Origin: Caldilineaceae bacterium | GTDB lineage: Bacteria; Chloroflexota; Anaerolineae; Caldilineales; Caldilineaceae | Assembly: GCA_022827195.1 (NCBI GenBank) | Contig: JAJDTL010000028.1 | Location: 124,001-188,000, forward strand | Direction of reading: 5' to 3' | Length of the DNA stretch: 64,000 bases | Part shown: positions 35,424 through 44,344 of the stretch, one piece after another | Position numbering within the stretch: position 1 is the first letter of the stretch | How the letters are laid out: each line of letters opens with the position of its first letter | Translations under genes and position numbers: made by a program | Notes under the pieces: generated by a model | Seen by the model: only the letters and a program-made list of their open reading frames with translations | Told to the model about the DNA's origin: nothing | Database searches by the model: none

Positions 35424-35747
35424 ATGTACGTCATCATCGCCCCTATCAAAATCAAGGAAGAGTTCAAAGAACGGTTCATTGAAGAGATGTTGCTGGACGC
35501 CAAGGGTTCGATGAAGAGTGAGCCCGGGTGTCTACGGTTTGATGTGATCCAGGATGGCGACGACCCCAACAAGATCTGGCTCTACGAGGTCTATGTGGAC
35601 GAGGCCGCGTTCCAGGCGCACTTGGAGACGCCCCACTTCATCCGGTGGCGGGACGCTGTCGAGGATTGGGTTGCCGAGAAGCCAGAAGAGGGCCGGGCCA
35701 TAGGCGCTTCCATCATCTGGCCGCCTCGCGAAGACTGGGGGAAGTAA
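35424..35747 (+). CDS. Antibiotic biosynthesis monooxygenase (ABM/YgiN-like)
   Basis: 107-residue single-domain ABM protein (dimeric ferredoxin-like fold) with YVIIAPIKIKEEFKERFIEE, EPGCLRFDV and WLYEVYVDEAAFQAHLETPHF. Relatives are quinol monooxygenases, or monooxygenases that act without cofactors. GGAG precedes the ATG. It lies between the deaminase and the first gamma-glutamyltransferase. The function is not further specified. Confidence 0.85.
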   Translation: MYVIIAPIKIKEEFKERFIEEMLLDAKGSMKSEPGCLRFDVIQDGDDPNKIWLYEVYVDEAAFQAHLETPHFIRWRDAVEDWVAEKPEEGRAIGASIIWPPREDWGK

Positions 35748-35803
35748 CGCCAAGCAAGCCCCACATTGGGAAGTTCATCCGCTTGCGAATGGGAAACAAG
35801 ACC

Positions 35804-37540
35804 ATGACATTTACAACACGACCTGTATTCATGGGTCGCTTCGGCGTCGTAACGGCAGGCCACTATCTTGCGTCCGCGGCGGGCATGCGCATGTTCGAGA
35901 AAGGCGGCAATGCAATCGATGCCGGTGTCGCCGCCGGGATCGCGGTCAACTTGCTCGAGCCGCAATCGAACGGCATCGGCGGCGAAGTGCCGGTCCTGAT
36001 CTATTGTGCGCGGCAGAAGCGGGTCTACGCCATAAACGGGCAGGGTTACGCGCCCAGAGCCGCAACCATCGACTGGTTCAAGGCACAACGGATCGACATC
36101 ATCCCTGGCGATGGCTTTCTGCCGGCGACCGTGCCGGGTGCCTTTAGCGCGTGGACAAACGCGTTGCAGCAATTTGGGCGCCTGCGGCTGAAAGACGTGC
36201 TTGAGCCGACGATAGAGATGGCCGAGGAAGGGTTCCCCGTTTATCCAGGGTTGCGTCGTTCGCTCGCCGGGCTGAAGGAAAAGTTCGAGAACGAATGGCC
36301 AAGTTCGGCGCGCATCTACTTTCCGCACGGTCGCGTGCCGGAAGTGGGTGAGTTCCTGGTCAACAAGGACTGGGCTGAGACTTTCAAGACGACGGTCGAC
36401 GCGGAAATCCGCAGCAGCCACCTCGGTCGCGAGGCAGCGATCGCCGCGGCCCGCGATGTTTTCTACAAAGGCCCTATTGCCGAAAAGATTGTCGCCTTCC
36501 AGCGCAATACCAAGGTGCGCGACGCCAGCGGAATGGAGAACGCCGGCCTGCTAACGGAAGCCGACTTCCATGATTACGTTACAAGAGTCGAAGCGCCGGT
36601 CACTTTGAACTACCGCGGCTACGACGTGCACAAGTGCAATACCTGGTGCCAAGGTCCTGTTTTTCTGCAGCAGCTGGCGCTGCTTGAAGGCTATGATCTT
36701 GCCTCGCTGGGGAACAATTCGGCCGATTTTATCCACACGGTGGTCGAAGCGTCGAAGCTGGCCTTCGCCGACCGCGAACAGTACTACGGTGACCCGGAGT
36801 TCGTCGATGTGCCGCTCGGCCGCCTGCTCTCCAAGGAGTATGCAGCCAAGCGGCGCGCGCTTATCGACCAAAGGAGCGCGTCGCTCGAATTGCGCCCAGG
36901 TGACGCGCCTGCCAGGACCCTGAAACATGAGGAAGGCGATTCACACGTTTACACCGGCGATACGACGCACGTCGATGCCATCGATCGCGAAGGCAATATG
37001 ATGGCGGCTACACCGAGCGGCGGCTGGATACCATCGTCGCCGGTCGTCGAAGGGCTGGGGTTCCCGTTAGGGACGCGCGGGCAGATGTTCTATCTGGATT
37101 CGGATCACGCCAACGCGCTCGCCCCGCGCAAACGGCCGCGCACCACCCTGACCCCCTCACTGGCCACGAAGGACGGCGAGCCTTTCATGGCCTTCGGAAC
37201 GCCTGGCGGCGACAGCCAGGACCAATGGACGCTGCAGTTCTTCCTCAACGTGGTTGACTTCGGCATGAACTTGCAGGAGGCGATCGATGCGCCCACCTTC
37301 CACACCAACCATTTCCCCAACTCCTTCTACCCGCATAACGCCAAGCCGGGAAGCCTCACGCTTGAGGCGCGCATCCCCGATGCTGTACAGAGCGACCTAG
37401 CCGCGCGCGGGCACAAGGTTACGTTGGGCGGGGAATGGAGCAACGGGAAGGTGCTTGCGATCACCTTCGATCCGAAGAGCGGTCTCATTTCAGCCGGGGC
37501 GTCGCCACGCGGGCAGATCGCGTACGCGATGGGGCGCTAG
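35804..37540 (+). CDS. Gamma-glutamyltransferase family protein (first of tandem pair)
   Basis: 578-residue Ntn-hydrolase of the gamma-glutamyltransferase family. The large-subunit part has GNAIDAGVAAGIAVNLLEPQSNGIGGE. The autoprocessing site is the Thr in GDTTHVDAIDREGNMMAATPS; cleavage before that Thr produces the small subunit with the nucleophile. The C-terminal part has FMAFGTPGGDSQDQWTLQF. The start at 35804 is preferred (GGGA about 9 nt upstream), but the ATG at 35789 is possible. No signal peptide is evident, so it is probably cytosolic. It may hydrolyse gamma-glutamyl compounds or act as a glutathione or cephalosporin-type acylase. Confidence 0.9.
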   Translation: MTFTTRPVFMGRFGVVTAGHYLASAAGMRMFEKGGNAIDAGVAAGIAVNLLEPQSNGIGGEVPVLIYCARQKRVYAINGQGYAPRAATIDWFKAQRIDIIPGDGFLPATVPGAFSAWTNALQQFGRLRLKDVLEPTIEMAEEGFPVYPGLRRSLAGLKEKFENEWPSSARIYFPHGRVPEVGEFLVNKDWAETFKTTVDAEIRSSHLGREAAIAAARDVFYKGPIAEKIVAFQRNTKVRDASGMENAGLLTEADFHDYVTRVEAPVTLNYRGYDVHKCNTWCQGPVFLQQLALLEGYDLASLGNNSADFIHTVVEASKLAFADREQYYGDPEFVDVPLGRLLSKEYAAKRRALIDQRSASLELRPGDAPARTLKHEEGDSHVYTGDTTHVDAIDREGNMMAATPSGGWIPSSPVVEGLGFPLGTRGQMFYLDSDHANALAPRKRPRTTLTPSLATKDGEPFMAFGTPGGDSQDQWTLQFFLNVVDFGMNLQEAIDAPTFHTNHFPNSFYPHNAKPGSLTLEARIPDAVQSDLAARGHKVTLGGEWSNGKVLAITFDPKSGLISAGASPRGQIAYAMGR

Positions 37541-37608
37541 CCGGGAGCGGCCAGCAAGCTGGTACGGGGGTCACCGGCCAGTGCAATTCAGACAACTGGA
37601 GGTGCAGA

Positions 37609-39246
37609 ATGCAGTCGCCTCACGGCGTGACGGCTGAAGCATATCGCCCGTCTGTGATGGGAAGGAACGGCATGGTTGCTTCAGGCCATGCGCTCGCCTC
37701 GCAGGCGGGAATCCAGACGATCATGGCTGGCGGCAACGCGGTCGACGCGGCAATCGCCACCGCGGCCGCGCTGGGCGCGGTCGAGCCGGCCGGCTCCGGG
37801 GTCGGCGGGGATGGCTATATCCTCATCTATTGGGCGGAAACCGGACAGATTTCTGCCGTGAACGCGACCGGCCCCGCTCCGGGGGCGGCCACCCGCGAAC
37901 GTTATCTGGACGACGGCGGAATCCCGATGAAGGGAATTCGTTCTGTTTCGGTGCCCGGCCTGGTCGACGGGTGGCTGCTGGCGCATGAGCGCTACGGCGC
38001 GCTTCCGCTTGACGAAGTGTTCGGGCCCGCAATCGCGCTCTGCGAAGACGGCTTCCCGGTCGGCCATCTGCTGGCTGAGCAACTGCGAGCGGAACACGGT
38101 AGCTTTGCCGCCGACCCGCTCACGCGCGCTGTCTTTACCAAGAACGGTGAGCCGATTCAGGCGGGCGCGCTGCTCAGGAATCGCAATCTCGGCGCGACGC
38201 TGCGCCAGATCGCGCGCGATGGACGCGAGACATTCTATGAAGGTGAGATTGCCCGCGCTATCGCAGAGTTCAGCTGCGACCGCGACGGTCTTCTCACGCG
38301 GGAAGACCTCGCCGGCTTCCACGCCCATTGGGCGGAGCCGATTCACGTCAACTATCGCGGCTACGAGGTCTACGAGATGCCGCCCAATTCGAGCGGCCAC
38401 ATCCTGTTGCAGGAGTTGAACATCGTCGAGCTTTTCGACCTGCAGAGTTTGGGCTGCAACAGCGCCGAAAGCATCCATCTGATGGTAGAGGCCAAGAAAC
38501 TCGCCTTCGCTGACCGAGAGAGCTATATGGCCGACCCGGAATGGATCGACATTCCCTTGGAAGGAATGCTCTCCAAGTCTTATGCCGCGGAGCAGGCCGA
38601 ACGAATTGACCCCTGCCACGCGGCGTTCGACGTTGCGGCCGGCGGACCGGAAGCGCATGAAGACACGACCTGTTTCTGTACCGCGGACCGGGCGGGCAAT
38701 CTGGTCTGCATCCTGCAAAGCATCCAGTCCGGATTCGGCTCAAACCTGATTGCCGGCGACACCGGCATCCTGCTAAACAACCGAATGACCTATTGGCATC
38801 TTGAAGAGGGGCACCCCAACTGCCTGATGCCGGGAAAACGGGTGCGCCACACGATGAATCCTGTCATCGTCACCAAAGAAGGCAGGCCGCTGCTGACCTG
38901 CGGGACACCGGGCGCGGACACACAGGTCCAGACCAATCTCCAGCTTTTGACAAACATGCTCGATTTCGGCATGACGCCGCAGGAGGCCGTAGCCGCGCCG
39001 CGCTGGCGCAGCCTGCAGAACCCGTTGGAGTCGACCATCCCTCACGTCTGCTCCAACAACCTTCAGCTGGAAGACCGCTTCCCTGTCGCAGTGCGGGAGG
39101 GCCTGGAGCAGAGAGGGCACGAACTTGAGATGGTAGGCGACTGGGGCGGCCCGGGCAGCTCGCAGGCGATCATGGTGCATCCCGAGTCCGGCGCGCTGAT
39201 TGGCGGCTCGGACCCGCGCCGCGAAGGGTACGCCGTCGGCTTTTGA
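37609..39246 (+). CDS. Gamma-glutamyltransferase family protein (second of tandem pair)
   Basis: 545 residues with the same architecture as the preceding gene but clearly diverged: GNAVDAAIATAAALGAVEPAGSGVGGDGY near the N-terminus, the probable nucleophile Thr in EDTTCFCTADRAGNL, and LLTCGTPGADTQVQTNLQ. The start at 37609 has GGAGGTG 6 nt upstream; the longer frame overlaps the previous gene. The divergence suggests an old duplication with different substrates. It is 68 bp after the first copy, so both are probably on one transcript. Confidence 0.9.
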   Translation: MQSPHGVTAEAYRPSVMGRNGMVASGHALASQAGIQTIMAGGNAVDAAIATAAALGAVEPAGSGVGGDGYILIYWAETGQISAVNATGPAPGAATRERYLDDGGIPMKGIRSVSVPGLVDGWLLAHERYGALPLDEVFGPAIALCEDGFPVGHLLAEQLRAEHGSFAADPLTRAVFTKNGEPIQAGALLRNRNLGATLRQIARDGRETFYEGEIARAIAEFSCDRDGLLTREDLAGFHAHWAEPIHVNYRGYEVYEMPPNSSGHILLQELNIVELFDLQSLGCNSAESIHLMVEAKKLAFADRESYMADPEWIDIPLEGMLSKSYAAEQAERIDPCHAAFDVAAGGPEAHEDTTCFCTADRAGNLVCILQSIQSGFGSNLIAGDTGILLNNRMTYWHLEEGHPNCLMPGKRVRHTMNPVIVTKEGRPLLTCGTPGADTQVQTNLQLLTNMLDFGMTPQEAVAAPRWRSLQNPLESTIPHVCSNNLQLEDRFPVAVREGLEQRGHELEMVGDWGGPGSSQAIMVHPESGALIGGSDPRREGYAVGF

Positions 39247-39327
39247 GTTATGCAATGTGCGTTACACAATCGTGGCTCCGATTGACTTTCCCGCAGGGCC
39301 GGCAAAGACCATTCAGACGAATCCGGA

Positions 39328-40731
39328 ATGATGGGCATGACTGCACCGAACATTCTTTTCCTGATGACCGACCAGATGCAGGGCCGGGTGCTGGAGCCGG
39401 ACAACCCGTGCCAGACTCCCAACCTGGACCGGCTGGCGGCCAGGGGCGTACGCTTCCGCCGTGCTTACACGCCCAACGCGGTCTGCTCGCCGGCGCGCGC
39501 CAGCCTGATGACCGGGCTGCTGCCGCACAATCACGGCGTCCTCTTCGTAGAGCATACGGTCGACGACGACCAGGCCGCGTTGCGCTTGCAACATCCACAC
39601 TGGGCGCAGCGGCTTACAAAGGCCGGCTACACGACGGGCTACTTCGGCAAGTGGCATGTAGAGCGTTCCAACCAGCTCGACCGCTTCGGCTGGCAGCGGC
39701 AGGACGCGCTCACCGGGCAGACCGACTGGAATGCGGCCAACTTTTCACTGGAGCGTTTTCTCGAAAGCCCGCCCGGTTACGAGCCGAACCGTTTCTACGG
39801 CGTCTGTGATCTGCCGGCCTCCCAGCGCGGCATGGGCAAAAAGACCGACGCCGCGCTCACCTTTCTGGACGCCGCGTTTACAGAGAGCGCGCCCTGGTGC
39901 TGCTTCGTCAGCTTCACCGAACCGCACGATCCCTTCTTCTGCCATGAGGAAGCGTTCACTCAGTACGACGTCGAAGCGATCCCTCTTCCTCCGAACCTCA
40001 ACAACGACCTGGGCGGCCAGCCGAACCTGTACAAGAGATGTGCTCAGGTCTGGAGCGACTGGACGGAGCGGGAGCATCGCGAGGCGGCGGCCTGCTACTA
40101 CGCATCGATCAGTGAGATCGACCAGCAGTTCGGGCGCTTGCTAGAGCGGGTGGACGGTGCGGGCCAGCTGGAAAACACAATCGTCGTACTGACATCGGAC
40201 CATGGGGACTTTCTCGGCGCGCACGGTCTCTACTGCAAAAATATCGGTGCGTTCGAAGAGGCCTACAATATCCCGCTGGTGGTGGCAGGGCCCGGTGTGG
40301 CGTCTTCGGCCGTCAGCGATGCCCGCGTCGGCCTGCAGGACGTGGGTCAGACGCTGCTGGAGCTGGCCGGCGGGCAGCCGCTGGAAGACATCGACGGGCG
40401 TTCGTTCGCCCCCGTGCTAGCCGACCCGCATGACACCTCTGACTACCAGATTGGTTTTGCCGAATACTTTGGCGGACGCTATATTATCAGCCAGCGGCTG
40501 CTGTGGGACGGAGACTGGAAGCTCGTCCACAACGGCTTCGATTACGACGAGCTTTACAACCTGGCCGCCGATCCCTACGAGACGAACAACCTGGCGCAGG
40601 ATCCGGTCCATGCCGAACAGTTGCAGGCGATGACCCGCCAGATGTGGCAGATCGTGGTTGATTCGGGCGATCACAGCCTCTACAACACACACTATCCTTC
40701 AATGCGCATCGCAGCTGCCGGGCCGGGATAG
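39328..40731 (+). CDS. Type I sulfatase (second)
   Basis: 467 residues with a canonical sulfatase signature Cys53-Ser-Pro-Ala-Arg and then ASLMTG, an early metal site (MTDQMQGR) and a later SDHGDFLGAHGLY. It belongs to the arylsulfatase/choline-sulfatase group and differs from the sulfatase at 30374 in its motif variant and C-terminal part. No signal peptide is visible. In-frame ATGs at 39328 and 39337 are both possible starts. It sits 81 bp after the second gamma-glutamyltransferase, in the same co-directional series. Confidence 0.9.
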   Translation: MMGMTAPNILFLMTDQMQGRVLEPDNPCQTPNLDRLAARGVRFRRAYTPNAVCSPARASLMTGLLPHNHGVLFVEHTVDDDQAALRLQHPHWAQRLTKAGYTTGYFGKWHVERSNQLDRFGWQRQDALTGQTDWNAANFSLERFLESPPGYEPNRFYGVCDLPASQRGMGKKTDAALTFLDAAFTESAPWCCFVSFTEPHDPFFCHEEAFTQYDVEAIPLPPNLNNDLGGQPNLYKRCAQVWSDWTEREHREAAACYYASISEIDQQFGRLLERVDGAGQLENTIVVLTSDHGDFLGAHGLYCKNIGAFEEAYNIPLVVAGPGVASSAVSDARVGLQDVGQTLLELAGGQPLEDIDGRSFAPVLADPHDTSDYQIGFAEYFGGRYIISQRLLWDGDWKLVHNGFDYDELYNLAADPYETNNLAQDPVHAEQLQAMTRQMWQIVVDSGDHSLYNTHYPSMRIAAAGPG

Positions 40732-40844
40732 TTCTCAATTCTTCGTTTTCATATTCTTGTTACCCATAAGGTCCCTTTTGGCGAGGGCAAACTGGATAAC
40801 GGGACCTCCCGTTCGAGGAAGAAGGAGAGGAAGCAAGGGAAACC

Positions 40845-41609
40845 ATGAGTCAAGCACTGTCTGTCGAGCAGGTGGAGTTCTTTCGAGATAACGGCTACCT
40901 GGTCTTGCGCGATGTGTTGGAGCCGGCGCTGATGGAGCAGACCAGGGATGCCTGGTGGGATGCGGCACCACCCGAGTTGAGGCGCGACGATCCTGAGAGC
41001 TGGGTGGGCGCGTTTCCGGACTCGCGTTTCACCTGGAAATATCGCGACCGCAGTCGCGAACCTTGGATGGTCGAGCTGCTATACGGCAACCCGAAGCTCC
41101 AGGCCGTGGCAAAGCAGCTGCTGGGCCCCGACCTGGAGACGCCGGAGCGGATCCGCGGCATCTACTGCGTCTTCCCCGATACGGAGAGCGCGCCCAAGCC
41201 GGCCCGCTTCCACGTAGACGCGCACGCCTTCCACCTGGGCGTCGTCGGCTATGTCGACGACGTCCCGCCGGACGGCGGCGGCTTCACGGTCTGGCCCGGC
41301 AGCCATAAGCAGTTCTACCACGCCTTCAAGACCGCTTACACCTTCAATCCGCTCGAAGAGGAGAGGGAGTTCTCGGACACCGATACCTACCGGAACGTGT
41401 TGCAGATCGACCCCGTGCACACATACGGCACTGCCGGCGACGTTGTGCTCTGGCACCACCGCATGGGCCACGGCGCCGGGCACAACCGCTCGCGCCAGGT
41501 GCGCCAGGCCGTTCTGTACGACTTCTGCCGTGCCGATCTCGACGAAATACAGGACGAGCCGCCGCCGGCAGATATGTGGCGGCACTGGCCCGGAATCAGC
41601 GGAGAGTAA
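40845..41609 (+). CDS. Phytanoyl-CoA dioxygenase family protein (second)
   Basis: 254-residue Fe(II)/2-oxoglutarate oxygenase. Iron ligands: His123 and Asp125 in RFHVDAH, and probably His209 in RMGHGAGHN, with an Arg in RQVRQAV for 2-oxoglutarate. It also has FTVWPGSHK. It is only distantly similar to the PhyH protein at 22418. AAGGAGAGGAAG upstream provides a strong Shine-Dalgarno. The next gene, an enolase-superfamily enzyme, begins 12 bp after its stop, suggesting a joint pathway, for example hydroxylation followed by dehydration of an acidic compound. Confidence 0.88.
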   Translation: MSQALSVEQVEFFRDNGYLVLRDVLEPALMEQTRDAWWDAAPPELRRDDPESWVGAFPDSRFTWKYRDRSREPWMVELLYGNPKLQAVAKQLLGPDLETPERIRGIYCVFPDTESAPKPARFHVDAHAFHLGVVGYVDDVPPDGGGFTVWPGSHKQFYHAFKTAYTFNPLEEEREFSDTDTYRNVLQIDPVHTYGTAGDVVLWHHRMGHGAGHNRSRQVRQAVLYDFCRADLDEIQDEPPPADMWRHWPGISGE

Positions 41610-41621
41610 GGCAGTCTTTCG

Positions 41622-42758
41622 ATGAAGATTACCGACATCAAGACATACCTGATGCATGCCGGCGTGGCCGGCGGCGGCTGGACAAAGCGCAACTGGCTCT
41701 TCGTCAAGGTCTTCACCGATGAGGGGATTTACGGCGTCGGAGAGGCGTCGGGCTGGCCGCGCGTGGTGGAGACTGCGATCCGCGATTTGCGCGATGTCGT
41801 GATTGGCGAAGACCCGTTTCAGATTGAGCGGATCTGGCAGAAGATCTACCTGGCGATGATGGGTCACGGCATGACCGGGATCGTGGGCGGGGGCGCCCTG
41901 ACCGGCATCGAGATGGCGCTGTGGGACATCAAGGGCAAGGCGCTGGGCGTGCCGGTCTGGAACCTGCTGGGGGGCAAAATTCGTGACCGTATCCGGCTGT
42001 ACGCGCACGCGGGCACAGCGGACCGCGCGCAGGAGCTGGTGGCGCGTGGCTATAGCGGCCTCAAGACAGGCGGGGTGGACAATCCGATTGCGAAGATACG
42101 GGAGCTGCGCGAAGCGGTCGGCCCGCAGATCGATCTGATGGCCGACGTCCACGGGCCGCCCTGGTTAAGCGTGCGCGACGCGATTCGGGTCGGCCAGGCG
42201 CTGGAGGAGTTCGACCTGCTCTTTTACGAGGACCCTGTGCCGCCCGAGCACGTGGAGAACCTGGCCAAAGTCGCCCGCCACGTCAATCTGCCAATCGCTG
42301 CGGGTGAGCGCCATACGCAGATCTACGGTGTGCGCGAGCTGATTGAACGGGAGATCGTGGATGTCATCCAACCGGACACTGGTAGGGCCGGCGGCCTGAT
42401 GCAGATGAAAAAGATGGCAGCGATGGCCGAAGCGCACGGGATCGGCTTTGCGCCCCATGACGGCTCGTTGGGGCCGGTCGCGGAGATGGCGGCAGTGCAC
42501 CTGCTGGCGACGCTGCCCAACTTTCTGATCCTGGAGCACCTGGAGGACGACGCGCCCCAGCGGTACGAGGTAATGCAGCCGCAACCCGAGATTGTGGAAG
42601 GCGCGATCGTGGTGCCGGATGCGCCGGGCCTGGGGGTCGATATCGTCGAAGAAGCGATCGTCCGTTACCCTTCCACAGGCAATGTCTCGGTACCACTGCA
42701 AGAAGACTACGTCTACTTCCAGGCCAAGTATGGCCGGGCCAAGTGGCTGGAGCAGTAG
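41622..42758 (+). CDS. Mandelate racemase/galactonate dehydratase-type enolase-superfamily enzyme
   Basis: 378 residues. The N-terminal capping domain is followed by a barrel with metal ligands Asp175 (MADVHG), Glu203 (YEDPV) and Glu229 (AAGERH). His279 in APHDGS and Asp252 form the likely His-Asp base pair, and Lys148 in GLKTGG is present. The pattern is that of acid-sugar dehydratases such as galactonate dehydratase, which remove water from aldonic acids. The exact sugar acid is unknown. It is cytosolic and tightly coupled to the preceding dioxygenase gene. Confidence 0.88.
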   Translation: MKITDIKTYLMHAGVAGGGWTKRNWLFVKVFTDEGIYGVGEASGWPRVVETAIRDLRDVVIGEDPFQIERIWQKIYLAMMGHGMTGIVGGGALTGIEMALWDIKGKALGVPVWNLLGGKIRDRIRLYAHAGTADRAQELVARGYSGLKTGGVDNPIAKIRELREAVGPQIDLMADVHGPPWLSVRDAIRVGQALEEFDLLFYEDPVPPEHVENLAKVARHVNLPIAAGERHTQIYGVRELIEREIVDVIQPDTGRAGGLMQMKKMAAMAEAHGIGFAPHDGSLGPVAEMAAVHLLATLPNFLILEHLEDDAPQRYEVMQPQPEIVEGAIVVPDAPGLGVDIVEEAIVRYPSTGNVSVPLQEDYVYFQAKYGRAKWLEQ

Positions 42759-42834
42759 GATCGTCCGTCAGGGAATTCGCCGGGCACAGGGGCGTACCGC
42801 CTGAACAACCAGGCGGCGGAAAGAGAGGGTCAGG

Positions 42835-43566
42835 ATGACAGCGAAATCAGTCCGCGTCCACGAAATATCGGCCGCCGCCAAGGAGAAGCTGCGCTCGATT
42901 TCGACGGCGACGCTCACCAGCCAGCTGCTGGATCGGGGACTGCGCAACACCTTTCTGGCCGGGCTATATCCGCTGCGGCCGGACCTGCGCATGGTGGGCT
43001 ATGCCTTCACCCTGCGCTACATTCCGGCGCGAGAAGACCTGGCGGACGAGGTCTACGACAATTCCAGGAACGTGCAGCGGCTGGCGGTGGAGGCCGTAGG
43101 GCCGGAAGATGTGCTCGTCATTGATGCGCGCGGCGATGTCGGCGCGGCCTCTTTCGGCCATATCCTGGGTACGCGAATCCTGCAGCGCGGCGCGGCCGGT
43201 CTTGTAACCGACGGCGCGCTGCGGGACACGCCCGGTTTCCGCCGTCTCGACCTGCCGACCTACATCCGGGCGGCCCACGCCACGACCTCATTTGTGGCCC
43301 ATCATCCGGTCGACATGCAGGTCCCGATCGGTTGCGGGGGTGCTGCCGTAACGCCGGGGGATGTCGTTGTGGGCGACGGAGAGGGCGTGGTCGTGATCCC
43401 GGCCAAAATGGCGGAGGAGATAGCCCACAGCGCCCACGAGCAGGAGATCAGGGAGCAATATTTCCAGGAGAGGGTGGCGGGCGGCGCCAGCATTGTCGGT
43501 GTCTACCCGCCCAACGACGAGACTCTGGCCGGGTTTGAACGCTGGCGCCAAGAGCGCGGCGATTAG
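42835..43566 (+). CDS. RraA-like / HMG aldolase family protein
   Basis: 243 residues of the RraA/4-hydroxy-4-methyl-2-oxoglutarate aldolase fold. It has the family catalytic pair Arg130-Asp131 in DGALRD, with IDARGDVGAASFGHILG and GGAAVTPGDVVVGDGEGVVVIP. Family members cleave or decarboxylate 2-keto acids with a divalent metal, or are RNase E inhibitors. Placed right after an acid-sugar dehydratase-type gene, an aldolase acting on the resulting keto acid is the better reading (inference). GAGAGGGTCAGG precedes the ATG. Confidence 0.85.
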   Translation: MTAKSVRVHEISAAAKEKLRSISTATLTSQLLDRGLRNTFLAGLYPLRPDLRMVGYAFTLRYIPAREDLADEVYDNSRNVQRLAVEAVGPEDVLVIDARGDVGAASFGHILGTRILQRGAAGLVTDGALRDTPGFRRLDLPTYIRAAHATTSFVAHHPVDMQVPIGCGGAAVTPGDVVVGDGEGVVVIPAKMAEEIAHSAHEQEIREQYFQERVAGGASIVGVYPPNDETLAGFERWRQERGD

Positions 43567-43575
43567 ACAACCGCA

Positions 43576-43602
43576 GGCTCAGACGGCTCTTGGCCGTGAG
43601 CC
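43576..43602 (+). terminator. Hairpin after the catabolic gene series
   Basis: Stem GGCTCA/TGAGCC plus CGGC/GCCG with a 2-nt bulge and a 5-nt loop, 10 nt after the RraA-like stop, followed by TTTGCGTTT. It is a modest terminator candidate. Confidence 0.4.
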
Positions 43603-43752
43603 TTTGCGTTTCCTGCACAGCTCGTCTGTGGCCACCAATCTAGCGGCCGGCTGACTGATCCGCTTTCGCCGACTTCGATCTTGATTCCGGTTTGGGGAGT
43701 ACAAAACGGGGCGAGCACCAATTGGCAGGGACTTTCAAACGGGTCCGGAGCC

Positions 43753-44109
43753 CTAATGCCCTCGCAGCCCGCTCAATTCTGCTTCCAGCTCTCGAATCCT
43801 GGCAATGTTCGTGGTTTGCCTTCCTCTGCCAAGATGATTGGCGATAACATTGGCCACGATCGCGATTACCATCGTTGCGATCAAATAGTTGGCTAGCCGG
43901 CTGCGCATGTCCCGGTCGGCCGCGAGGCCAGAAATCAGTGACTCGTCCACCTCGACGCCCTCGTCTGCGAGTGTCTCGAGAAACTGGACGGCCTCCGCGC
44001 TACTGGTCGAGTCTCCTGAATCCCCTGCAACCACCTGAAAGAGTGAAAACAGCATCGCAACAATCGTAATGAGATTGAATACCACGGGCAAACGTACAAT
44101 GTTTGTCAC
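43753..44109 (-). CDS. Small two-helix membrane protein of unknown function
   Basis: 118 residues starting with GTG at 44109; AAGGAGG and a run of A lie 8 nt upstream, a much better site than for the longer frame from 44142. Hydrophobic helices lie at about 7-29 and 76-98, with an acidic loop between them (DSTSSAEAVQFLETLADEGVE) and a short coiled coil at the C-terminus. No family was recognised. AT-rich DNA with the palindrome CACACAA-TC-TTGTGTG (44186-44201) lies upstream. Confidence 0.65.
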   Translation of the reverse strand: MTNIVRLPVVFNLITIVAMLFSLFQVVAGDSGDSTSSAEAVQFLETLADEGVEVDESLISGLAADRDMRSRLANYLIATMVIAIVANVIANHLGRGRQTTNIARIRELEAELSGLRGH

Positions 44110-44185
44110 TTTTTTTTCCTCCTTGAACAGCAAATAGCCCACCCAAATTCATTGCTACGGCAGAATCAATATATTGATAATATAA

Positions 44186-44201
44186 CACACAATCTTGTGT
44201 G
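44186..44201. promoter_or_regulatory. Palindrome upstream of the small membrane protein
   Basis: Perfect 7-bp arms CACACAA and TTGTGTG with a TC spacer, inside AT-rich DNA containing ATATTGATAATAT at 44171-44183. It is about 80 bp before the gene start and is a typical size for a dimeric repressor site. Confidence 0.35.
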
Positions 44202-44344
44202 AGTACCTTGTGCCGAAACTGTCCCCTTCGGCTCAGAGCTTCTCTCGAACACTCTCCAAACGCTTCAAGCGTGATCGCTTCTTCGACTCCTAAATCGGTC
44301 AATGAGGAGGACAACTGGAGCGTTAATCTTTTTCGAGCGGCAGA

